A stretch of DNA of 64,000 nucleotides from Arenicola marina (taxonomy: Eukaryota > Annelida > Polychaeta > Arenicolidae). A model generated the notes under the pieces. That model saw only the letters and a program-made list of their open reading frames with translations. It searched no databases and was not told where the DNA came from. The position numbers were made by a program, and so were the translations under genes. This document shows, in pieces, positions 1 through 10,726 of the stretch. Position 1 is the stretch's first letter. Each line of letters begins with the position of its first letter. The stretch lies in NCBI GenBank assembly GCA_964019135.1, contig OZ025255.1, positions 22,173,708 through 22,237,707 of the forward strand, given 5' to 3'.

Positions 1-2992
1 GGCGCGTGGAGTGCGACGCTGTGTTCCAAAGCCCCCTGGTCGTGTGCGAGGACCCCAGCGTGCCCCGTGACGTCGCGGCGGTCACACCCGAGACTCTGAA
101 GAGGTCGGTCCACGAGTGTAGGCGAGGCTGGACCTGGTGCGACGCCAAGTGTTACCGGCTCGGCGCGCGGGTCTCTGGAGAGTCGGAGACCGCTGCCTTT
201 CTGAAGGAGACCTGCGGTCTCGTCGCGTTAGCCGGGGACCGGGGGCTGAGCGAGACCCTATACGGCTATGTGACGTCATGGCTGGAAGAGGCTTTGGAAG
301 AACTCGTGACGCCCTTGGCGCTGTACACGTGGGATGCCGACACCGGTGAATGCTCGGCCCGCTACCTCACCGCCATGGACATCTTTTCTGACTACGGACT
401 CCTGACAAGCGGCCGGATCCGCCGGATGTCCATGCCCGGCAACACCTGGGGCGTTCGCAGCGCCGTGGTCCTCTACCAGACCGAGCCGGATGACGTGACT
501 AGACGAGACTGTGGGAACGGACTCTTCCGCTGCCGGACGGGAGCCTGCATTCTGGAGTACTACCGCTGCGACGGCATTGAGGACTGTCCGGACGGCAGCG
601 ACGAGTATCAGTGTCTCCCATCGTGCGTGATGAGAGACGGGTCCCCGGTGTCCCTGGCCTTCTGCCGGGGTAGCTGCGCGGGGGATGACTGCCTTTGTCT
701 GCCGCTCTACGTGCAGTGCCAACCCGCCGGGTGCGCACCCATCTCTGCCGGGAGCGGCCAGCACAATGCGAGAACAGTGGAACAGTCGTCCCGAAATGCA
801 GCGCATTAAACAACGTCACAATGCGGCCGCCTGGCAACGAAAGTGACGTCGTCAGAAATGAGACAAAGACCGCGTGGTTTATTTGCTCCTCCGGGCAGAG
901 GCTGCCGGTTGAGTTGTTCGACGACCTGGTGGAGGACTGCGAAGCCGGGGAGGATGAGGAGGGGATGTCGGCTTACGTGACGACGGGTTGGCAGGACTCA
1001 TCGCGTGCAGACCCGACGTGCGGACACGTGGGCTACACGGCCTGCCTAAAGGGCTACCACGGCCGTTGTTTCCCGCAGGATAAGATCTGCGAGATGGACC
1101 GGGACAGGCATCACGGGGGTCTTGCCTTCTGCCGCGACGGGTCTCATCTGAGGCATTGCATCGACCACCAGTGCCCGGCCGGTTTCAAGTGCCCCCACGG
1201 CTTCTGTCTCCCGCTCCATCGGGTCTGTAACGGCGTTGGTGACTGCCCGAGAGGGGAGGACGAGATCAACTGCGCCAACATCACCTGCTCGGGCCTCCTC
1301 AAGTGTCGGGGAGTCGGCTTTTGCGTCCACCCACACCAGCGCTGTGACGACACGCCTGACTGCCCCCTAACGGAGGACGATGAACAGCTGTGTGAGGCGG
1401 TCCCCTGCCCCGAGAGCTGCACGTGTCTTGGTTATGCCTACCACTGCCAGGGGACACACCATGAATGGATTCCTGATCTCAGTCGCGCCACAACTGTTCT
1501 GATCTACAACAATAACACTAAATACGGTCCAAACATAGCCAGAGACGACTTCGATGGTTATGGCCAACTGAACGTTTTGGATTTATCGTTTTGCGCAATT
1601 AAAGATTTGCCTGCTTTGATATTTCAGGCATTGTTCAAGCTGGAATCGCTGAACTTAGAACATAATAATTTGACGGTACTCTCAAAGGATACTTTCTGGG
1701 GTTTATCCAACTTAAAACGGCTTGCCATAAGGGGAAACTATCTGTCGGTATTGAAAAGGGATTCGTTCTCTGGATTGGCAAGCCTTCCACTCCTAGATCT
1801 GGGCCATCAGAAGATCAGTAATATTGCTGGTGATTATTTCGTCGGTTTGACGGCTATTACTTCGCTGAACCTCAGCGGGAATGAGGTGAGCTCCATGCCT
1901 CTCGGCGTTTTGGATGGCATAGTGTCCACCCTGGAGGCCCTGGACGTAACCGCTAATCCTGTCCCACTGGAGCGGTTCGACATACAGGTCTTAGAGAGCT
2001 TGCCCGCCCTGAACTGGCTGCGGACAGACCTGGCCGCGCTCTGCTGCAACCTGCCTTCTGGCGTTAACTGCATCGCGAGATTCACGTCACCAGGGGTTTG
2101 TGACCCGATTCTCGAGATCAGCTACCTCAAGCTCCCTCTGGTAGTACTAACATTCGTGGCCTTGATCTTGAACGTCACCACCGTCATTATCAGACACCGC
2201 ATGTTTGTCACCAAGGGCGAAACCAATGTCCCTAACTTCCTGCTCACCTCCTTGTCCATGTTCGACTTCAGCATGGCTTTGTACCTGGCCTGCCTCTTGG
2301 TAGTCGACCTTTTCTACGGCTCTCAATATTATTTGGTACAGACGGAATGGCGCTCGAGCGCCACCTGTCGGATCATGATGACAATGTCCTTCGTCTCCAT
2401 GGAGATGTCCTCATTGACTCTTCTGCTTATGTCCATCTGCAGGTTTATCAAGGTGGTCCTGCCAATGAGGCTGATCTACATCAACCCGACCGTGATCCAA
2501 TCGATCATCGCGCTGGGAAGTTTGGTCCATTTCAGCTTCACTTTGATGTCGGCGTTGCGTCCGGATCTATTTTTGACAGATTCTAAGGTCGCCAACTCGA
2601 AATGTTTCTTCTTCCCAGTCTCGGTCGACTCGCAACATCCCCTCGTCACCTCCTTTCTGCTCACTTACAATCTCCTCATTTGCATGACGGCGCTAGTTTT
2701 AGGGTATTTTTCGCTCGCCCAGAAATCCACGTTTGGCTCGAAGTCGCGCTCCAGGCGCTTCCAGCCGGCCGTCCGTGCCCTAGTGGCCTGCTCCCTGCAG
2801 ATTCCCTGGCTGGTGCTGATCGCCACCCACACCCCCGTACTGTCGGGACACTGGAGTCTGGATCGGGTGCCCTACTTGTGGCTCCTGTTTCTTAGTGTTG
2901 GTCCTTACCTGATCCTGAACCCACTTATCCACTCCTTTACGTCAAAACAATTCCTGGCTGACCTAAGAAAGATGACTATTTTCTCGAAGTAA
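1..2992 (+). pseudogene. Receptor copy A: final exon of GRL101-like LDLa-LRR-GPCR, 5' cut by window and frameshifted
   Basis: This is the last-exon part of the same receptor as copies B and C. It is open in one frame from base 6 to 809, and the homologous reading resumes in another frame (usable from about 768) to the stop at 2990-2992. Compared with copy C it lacks 10 bases at about 767/768 (C reads CACAATAACAACACCTGCGAG, A reads CACAATGCGAG), which explains the frame change. A 9-base in-frame loss at about 2704 removes three residues at the end of helix 5 / start of loop 3 (LGYFSLA against LGLRIFFSLA). A Cys is also replaced in GSGQHN (GCGQHN in B and C). Readable domains are the end of the first C-type lectin domain, the second lectin domain, LDLa modules (about 505-610, 1160-1270, 1275-1375), LRRs (about 1480-2060) and seven helices (about 2120-2960). 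The earlier exons lie outside the window. It is probably a non-functional paralogue; a spliced product skipping the lesion is not excluded. Confidence 0.85.
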
Positions 2993-3690
2993 TTTGCTGT
3001 ACTGAAATGTTTAATACCGCTCTCATGTAGAAATACGATGATGTTTATAGGCCAGTTTATGTGCACATGACGGCTAAAATGGGCTGCGAAACCATCCGGG
3101 ACAATGATATGAGGTTGATGGGACATGCTGCATATGTAAAAAATGCTGCACACCGACTACAGACGTAGGCCGATATACCTTTATGGTGCTTGTTATTATC
3201 TGTCTCCGCTGAAAAGCTCAAAAGAACACTTTATGGTTGATCAAAGGAAGAGAAAAATGAAAACCACATCTCGAGCTCAAGGATGGCTACAAAGCAGTAT
3301 AAACGTTTTAAACTTCATCCTGACACATATCGAAAAATATGTTTGTATTGGGTTTGGAAATGCATTTCTTTCCAGGCACGCACGTACATGAAAGCGGGAC
3401 GAGGGCGGGGAGAGTTGTCCACCTTGCTTAGGCGTAGTCTTGCCAGGCCTGTATTTGGAAAATGTCAATCGAAAGAAAGTTGGGTAAATGGCATTCAAAA
3501 ATATGTTGCCAGCTTGTAAAAAACTTCTAATCTTGGGCCAACCCTTGATGCATCGATGAGAGAACAATGAGAGAATATCATGTATTTAACAAACGCCGTG
3601 TTACAAGGAGTACATGATAATAAAAAGTACATGATAATATAGAGAAACACATATATGAGAACAAAATAATGTTACACCTGATACAAAGTA
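2993..3690 (+). repeat. 3' flank of receptor copy A, nearly identical to the 3' flank of copy C
   Basis: This stretch matches 63304-64000 with only occasional base changes (same order and spacing, offset 60311). An AATAAA at 3619-3624 is a candidate polyadenylation signal shared with C. The portion from about 3046 to 3570 also occurs without a receptor gene at 10565-10724, 25795-26990 and 28095-28310. It is therefore a dispersed repeat that lies next to the receptor genes and not only a UTR. Confidence 0.8.
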
Positions 3691-4319
3691 GAGAGTCCCA
3701 TTTAGACATAAATGTCGCTGGCATGGAACCCAAATTAACAACCGCGAATCATTTAACGTAAGGCATTTAACATAAAGCTTCTGTACATGTCTCATTATAG
3801 CTCAACATGTTGTAAACAAACATAGCAGTTCTGTATAGTACATTCATAGCAGTTCTGTATGGTACATTCATAGGTGTATGTTTTGATGATGTTCTTTTTG
3901 ATATACTGTGCGAATCCCTTTAGAGTATGAGTTGTAGTTTTGCTTAATATAATTTGTGGGGTGTTATTCATGATTTCTGGCATTGAGTACCGGAGGCAAT
4001 GATGGGCAAATTTATGTTTGGTTTTCTTAGTTCGGAAATTTTGCCTTTGCCTAGTGTTGTGGTGATGTATGTCGAATATCCTTGGGAACATCCAGGCTTA
4101 GTGGAAGTATATGGGAAGTTCATGTTTGACATATTTATGTAAAATTTCAGTTCTTACAGTTTGTGTATGTCTTTTAATTTTACTTGTTGCAAATCCTTAA
4201 ACAGCGGTTCTGTGTAAGAGTCTCTTTTGCGGTTTGTGATAAATCTCATAACTTTTTTCTGCAGTTGAACATTGTAAGGTTGAATATGGTTTGTATCTTT
4301 CGGGGAAGCTTATTTATGG
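3691..4319. other. AT-rich intergenic stretch without a recognisable gene
   Basis: Only short reading frames without recognisable motifs are present. A 25-base motif (GCAGTTCTGTATGGTACATTC-like) is repeated twice at about 3826-3872. I see nothing else to annotate. Confidence 0.4.
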
Positions 4320-6530
4320 ATTGGAAACGGGAGGTAGACAATAGGAGCGATGTCATTTGGTAGATATGATGCCAGTGATATTGGGGCATGTTCCACCAAG
4401 TGTGGCCGATGTACCGTTGTTTAAGTAGTCACTGTGAATTTTTGAAAGTTTGACAACAGTAAAGTTAGTATTTGAAGTGGATTGTTGGGTTTGCCATAGG
4501 TGGTGAGGTGCGGAGGCGCGCATGAATGTTATATAGCCTCAAAGAGTCTCAGAATGAATCACTAATAAAGTATTGACGGGATCGTTTACAGCGAGACTTG
4601 AAGCGTTAAATTAAGACTTGCTTTTATAATTTTAAGTATTGGCGTAGACATGTTTCGTTGGGGTTCGAGTCGATATAGAAATTGAGGCGGAAGCGTGGAG
4701 TGCTGCGGTGGAGCTTATGGAAGGCCGAGAGCAGGATTTTGTGTTGAAAATAACTGAGCGACCGGGCCATTTGAAAAGTGCGTTGTGAGGTATATACTGA
4801 ATATAATGTCCTATTACGTTGTACATATTGTTTGTTTCATGAACATTTGGGCAAAATAAAGTTGAAGTCAGGTTGTATCCCGAGTAAACTACATTTTGAA
4901 AGATACGCGTTTACAAATATGGTCACCCGATACATGAAGGAAATGGAGCCCTGACCAAAAATGTGCTTCGTCGAAATATATGCGGTATGTCAGTTTGACG
5001 AGATGGGGAACATTCGGCAGAATTGATACGTTGTCATTGCTAGAAGTTAAAAGGCAAGCATCTGTGAATCCAATATGAATTTTCGACTATATCTGACATG
5101 TGTGTATTGTATCGATTTGCTTTCATGTTGACAGAACGTGTAGTCAACACGCAACAATCCTATGGCACTGCAGTACAAGGCTGGCATTTTTAAGGTGCTC
5201 AGTTGTACATCAATGTTCCACCCGTGTCATGACAAAACAAGGTATTAAGTTACATAATCATGAGTACAAAATCGGACAATACGCGGACGATACGTTTATG
5301 TTTAGGACAGGTGAGAGGTTTCGTTAAGAAGAAAATTCTAGGTGTTGCATGAGTTTGAAGTATGTTCAGGCACGGCAGTAAATGTCGATCGAGAAAACCA
5401 AAGTAATATGACTAGGTAAACCGATCCAGACCCATCCTAAAATCTGCCCGGACAAGCCCCTTACCTGGGTGAACGTATTTAAGAATCATTTTAACGGTAA
5501 ATATGAACGATAGGGTTAACCGAAATTATAATGAGAATTTCAGAGTGTATTAAATGTGTACGGTAAGCGTAAGATTTCACTTCGAGGAAAAGTGACCGTC
5601 ATTAAAACAATGGCTATCCCTAAACTGATTAATGTTACCTCTGTGCTACCATTGTCGCAATCCAGTTTTAGCAAACAGGTTACCCAAAAAGAGGCGATCG
5701 TTTATACGCAACTCAGGCTCTCCCAAGATGGCCTCCACAGAACAAATTGCTGGAATTATTTTCACTCACTTTCGATCACTGTTGCAAGGGCTAAAGGTTT
5801 CGTGGGTGAAAAGGCTTGTCACGTCAGAAGGCGCTTGGCAAGACCAGCTCTCTACCATCGTTTGTAACGCGAAGTGACTGTTGGCAACGGGATCTAATAT
5901 ATATTTTCACATATGGCCGTTACTGTCCCTAACCATGGTAATGTTTGGTGCAAGTAAGTCTAAAGATTATCGTCTACTAAACCATATTGTAATCATAGTC
6001 AAAAACGATATATTCTCTTGCAAAAAAAACCCAGGGTTTTACAGAGAAAATATATTTAATGAATGGAATGTCTCTTAAATAAGTATTTGTTCTTTATGTG
6101 GACAGGTCCTCTTATTGCAGCGTTTTGCCTTGTGTATGAACATCTTTATGTATCAATGTTAGTATTCAATTTTGTAGCGTATGTCATGGCAATGCTCAAT
6201 TTCTGCTCATTCATCAGCATATTTAGTCATATTGTTAATTAGTAAAACATATAGTTATGTCAATTTGTTGTCGTGGTTTATGACAGAATATGCACAAGTA
6301 TGTTCGCATTGATAAATATGTATATCCACGTATGGAAGCTTACTATATATTTGAAAATTGTAAATGTACGCCGTAAACGTCAAAGTTGTCAATTTTATCA
6401 GACGCATGAAATATGTATTTGTTGCATAATGCGATCTGAAGGATCCTAGGTGTCCAATCTGTATTATAGCTTCCAACCGGCAATTCAGCGTATATGGAGC
6501 TTCTAACGGTCTATTTAGGCGAAACCTAAA
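4320..6530 (+). mobile_element. LINE fragment, Tx1/L1-like, reverse-transcriptase and C-terminal region
   Basis: Broken coding pieces of a non-LTR retrotransposon ORF2 read left to right. YADD, the reverse-transcriptase catalytic motif, lies at 5280-5291 in the context KIGQYADDTFMF. The frame around 5556-5640 reads SLRGKVTVIKTMAIPKL, resembling the post-RT segment of Tx1/L1 ORF2 (LSLKGKITVIKSLALPKL-like). The frame at 5881-6078 reads like the ORF2 C-terminus (LNHIVIIVKNDIFSCK). The 3' part (about 6110-6530) matches 23960-24600 in reverse, and 4320-4860 matches 9690-10180 in reverse. About 320 bases after 4860 have no counterpart in the inverted copy. Many stops and frame changes make it inactive. 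Clade assignment is by motif memory only. Confidence 0.65.
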
Positions 6531-6554
6531 AGTTAGGGGTATAGGGGGATAGCC

Positions 6555-7147
6555 CGCTTTAGACAGTATATTACACATACCCGGCCGAGACCAGTTAATA
6601 ACAATGCCTGGATCCTTTTGCGTCTCTTATGTCGGGCGAATTTCATAGTAAATATGCCTGATGTGATATCCGCCCCCACCCCTCCCTTCCCCCACGCACT
6701 CATACTCCCGCTTACTGAAACATACTGGCATTTACATTTGAGCATGTAAAATCATTATTTCCATATGCCCAAACAGCAGGAAGCGAACGGGTATCCTTTC
6801 CAGACTTCGTTTGGTCCAAAAAACATTGCATAGATTTAGAATCGTTACGGAGGACAGTGACTCGCCATCTCCTAGTCGTCGCGACACGAACCACAAAATA
6901 GAATGGAATGAGTGAACCATATTAATAAAAAGGAATTTATCTCATTGTTTCAAAAGTGGATATTGTATTAGTGATATAATGAGGATGCCACGTGTCTGCT
7001 GGTAGCAAATGTAGTCGCTTGTTTGTGAAGAGTTTTCCATGAGTCTCATAGTGGCGAGAGCTTATAGAAAATAAGAAAGGGCCAGCAGACAGTAATACTG
7101 GATACCTTGAAATGGTTATATCTAGTCTATTTCAGGCGGCAGATTTT
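6555..7147 (+). repeat. Dispersed repeat family R3, copy 1
   Basis: Two blocks, 6555-6760 (starting near ACAGTATATTACACATACCC) and 6976-7147 (CTGGTAGCAAATGTAGTCGC and onward), recur at 23255-23455 and 23467-23640. The second block also occurs inverted at 31894-32045. No coding capacity is recognisable. It is probably a non-autonomous mobile element or a fragment of one. Ends and target duplications were not resolved. Confidence 0.6.
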
Positions 7148-8650
7148 GTTTCTAGTATCAGTTTTCCAGGCGCCTGGTAGCAGGTAGGGTTATACTTCAC
7201 TCAGTAATAGGTAGGCAAAATTCTAAAAGTTCGTTAGTCGCATATGTAGGCCAAATGTCAAGGTCAAAGTGATTTTGTGAAAAAAAAAATCTGTTACTAT
7301 TTGGGGTAGATACATCGAGCAATGTTTAAAATGTGTTACTCTATAATACGCATCTTTCGTGTACTGTTCATTTTTTGACGCGTCATACTCATTTTCGAGT
7401 AAAACGACGTTTTATATTGAATAGTTGAATATCAAAATATGAATAGCAATGAGTTTTAGGAAATCTGAGAGTTTTCGGATACGTCAAATGGCGTCACGAT
7501 GATGTCACTTCCGGTACATTGTAAAAAATCGTCACAAATCGGTAAAAAATGCAAAAAAATGCGTAAATGGAGTCATATTGTAGGGAAAGCGATCCGTGGT
7601 ATACATGCAGGATAAAAAATTTATGTTCCTGTCTTACTTTTGGTTCTAGGGGTGACGACAGTTTTCTATGGGACTTCCCATGTTAAATCTTTCAATCTCG
7701 TAAGCTGGGAAAAACTTGTCGCGTATTTCGCAAGTGCCTCCGACAATCTGTACCATGCTTTTCTATCTGGTTAAACATGGTACTCAGGAGCCACAGTGCT
7801 TACATGGAATTCGAGCAAGAAATGACGTCAAAATATTTTTTAAATTTAATTTCCTAATGATGAAAGATACAGATTGTTGTTGCTTGCATAATGCCAGATA
7901 ATGCCAGATAATGCCAGATAATGATAAACAATGGTGTATTTGATGGGAAAGTACGAATATATATTCGATTAGATACATTTTCAATTTTCGCGTATGAAGG
8001 ATAATTGTGTCGGTTAAATTTGACGTATAGCGTAAGCGGAACGCCCTCTGCCGGAAGATCGGGAACATACAGCTCCAGATAACTAAGGACAGAAAAACAT
8101 TCCGTCCGCCATCCTTCCGAATGCAGTGCTCTTTGTACGTCTGTCCGTTTTTCATGTTTCCGCGACGATTAAGTATAGTAATTTTTGGTCAATTCGTCAA
8201 GCCATATCTGAAGGGCTGATGCTCCTTTCACCGTGGTGGTCAACGTTTTTGGGTTGTGGGGCAAACGTTTGGGTCTTATTATTTGGACGTTACCATGCGT
8301 CATGTCATGACGTCACCATGGCGTCATGACGTCACACATTTTACGTAAGCTCTAAATCAGCTATTATGCGGTATGGCGACTTCCAGTTCATTCGACGTTG
8401 CAGGTCGTCTTCAGTGATAAGTTGTGCCGTGCCTAACTTTTTTGGCCAGGGGTCTAAGTGCGCGTCAAAAATGACGTCATAGCTAACGTGCTCCTACGAT
8501 ATGCTGGGCTTGCTTCATTTTCAGCTACGTGGGCAATAGCTACAATCACCCGAATTCGTAAGTAGGTATATTGAAAAAAACAAAAGCCATCTTCAACATT
8601 TTCGTGATCGTCAAATGACGTCATGTGACGTCACGATGACGTTTCATTAT
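7148..8650. other. Non-coding stretch with a cluster of TGACGTCA-type motifs
   Basis: No gene is recognisable. GACGTCA or close variants (cAMP-response-element-like) occur near 7480, 7824, 8308, 8326, 8470, 8616 and 8625, several in opposite orientations. A short array of about 11 bp (ATAATGCCAG-type) lies at 7889-7925. The next feature to the right is an inverted LINE fragment. Confidence 0.45.
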
Positions 8651-8654
8651 TTTT

Positions 8655-10200
8655 CACCGGTCGCAATTCAAGGATCAATCGTTGATACAGAGTATTGCAC
8701 ACCCGCTTAGATGTTAACACACCGATTTTAAAATGTTGACCCCTTTTTCCAAACTCTCTACTCTCCAACTTCTTGGTAGTGAATGGGTTATACTGTATCA
8801 CTCTTCAAAGAAACATAGCTTCCAAACGACCGTTTGAAGTCTTGCCAACCTAAAACAAGACCCATATCATCAATAACATCGTGTGACCCTTGCATTATTA
8901 AATTTTGTTTTCCTGTTTAGGTTAGAGTGACTTAGAAAGTGCGTGTCCCAAAGTAGATATTTTCGGACATCTGTACCGTTGAAGATCGATCTAAACCGGT
9001 ACCACGCTTTAAATACATCACGCCGAAAGGGATTCGACAGCGTCGTAAAGCACTTCAGAAATTTTAGATTCAGTTGCCAACACAGTGACTTATCGTTACA
9101 AAGATGGTAGAGAACAGATCTTGCCAAGCGACTTCTGACGTGACAAGCCATCTCACCCACGAAACCTTTAGCCCTTGCAACAGTGACGCGAAGTGGGTCA
9201 AGATAATTCCACCATTTTGTTTTTAAAATGAAGCCTGAGTTCCATATAAACGATCGTATAATTTTGGTAACCTGTTCGATACAACTGGATTGCGACAATG
9301 GTAGCACCCACATAGCATTAATCAGTTTTAATCACTTTTCGTATATTTATTACACTCTGAAATTCTAACATGTTCCTGTTATAATAGGAACTAACCATGT
9401 TTCATATTTATCGTTAATAAGATCCTTAAATTCTTTCACGCAAGTAAGGGGCTTGTCCGGGCAGATTTTAGAATGGGTCTAGATCGGATTACCTAGTCAT
9501 ATTAGTATGGTTTTCTCGACATTTATGGCAGTGCCAGAACATACTTTGAATTCATGCAACACCTACAATGTCCTTCTTAACGAAACCTCTGACCCATCTG
9601 AAAACATAAAAGTATCGTCCGCGTATTGTCCGATTTTGTACTCATGATTATGTACCTTAACTTTATGTAGCCCAAATAATATTGAAACAAACAATATGTA
9701 CAACGTAATAGGACATTATAGTCAGTATATACATCGCAACGCACTTTACAAATGGCCCGGTCGCTCAGTTATTTTGCACACAAAATCCTGTTATCGGCCT
9801 TCCATAAGCTCCACCGCAGCACTCCACGCTTCTGCATCAGTTTCTATATCGACTCCAACCCCAAAGAAACATGTCCACGCCAATACTTCAAATTCTAAAA
9901 GCAAGTCTTAATTTAACGCTTCAAGTCTCGCTGTAAACGATCCCGTCAATACCTTATTAGTCATTAATTCTGGAACTCTTTGAGGCTATATAGCATTCAT
10001 GCGCGCTTCCTCTCCTCGCCACCTATAGCAAACCCAACAGTCCACTTCAAATACTAACATTACTGTTGTCAAACTTTCAAAAATTCGCTGTGACTATTTA
10101 AACAACGGCACAACAGCCACACTCGGTGGAGCATACCCCAATATCACTGGCATCATATTCACGAAATGTCATCGAAATCGAACGTAGCTCATAATCTGCT
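8655..10200 (-). mobile_element. LINE fragment, Tx1/L1-like, inverted relative to the 4.3-6.5 kb copy
   Basis: Read on the minus strand it carries YADD at 9626-9615 in the same context (HNHEYKIGQYADDTFMF) and, at about 9313-8870, a stretch typical of the ORF2 C-terminal half (SFIWNSGF, then NPFRRDVFKAWYRF). The 9690-10180 part matches 4320-4860 inverted. The 8655-8850 part matches 25130-25340, the third copy. It is fragmentary and has no intact ORF2. Confidence 0.65.
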
Positions 10201-10564
10201 ATATATGGTGATCAACTATCTTATTACAACTTGATTTGTGTTGGGTGCCATATGTCTATGGTCATTTGTCTCAGGTTATCTACTGAAGTATTAGGTAAGG
10301 TTGGAGCTCCTATTGTCTGGTTCCCCTTTCCACTTAATACTGAAGCTTAACAACTTACTATTACATGGTTGCGATGGACTCGCCCTCGCACAGAACCAAC
10401 AATTGTTCAAAAGAGTTCACCGCTATATCCGTGACTTGACGTAGTCTGAATTTCTCAATTTATGGTCACCTGCCATTACTCTCCCTTAAGGTGAACATTT
10501 ACATGTACTATACATTGTTGTAAACCTCTTGAAATAAATAAAGCTTATATAAAAAAAAATCTAT
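10201..10564. other. Intergenic stretch ending in an A-rich tail-like sequence
   Basis: No gene is seen. The run AATAAATAAAGCTTATATAA followed by A residues (about 10530-10558) resembles the 3' tail of a retroposed element. It abuts the truncated receptor-flank repeat at 10565, which may mark an insertion end. Confidence 0.35.
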
Positions 10565-10724
10565 GAATGGAGGAATGAAATACGTTTCCAAACTCAATGC
10601 ACATATGTGTCAGGATGAAGTTGAAAACGTTTATAGCCATCCTTGAGCTCGAGATGTGGTTTTCATTTTGATCTTCCTTTGGTCAACCATAAATTGTTCT
10701 TTTGAGCTTTTCAGCGAAGACACA
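10565..10724 (-). repeat. Distal half of the receptor 3'-flank repeat of copy B, displaced by an insertion
   Basis: On the minus strand this matches 3199-3370 of the copy A flank (CGCTGAAAAGCTCAAAAGAAC and onward). The proximal half lies at 14257-14415 directly behind receptor copy B. The two halves are separated by the 3.5-kb element at 10727-14254. The natural reading is one flank repeat split by an insertion. Confidence 0.75.
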
Positions 10725-10726
10725 TA

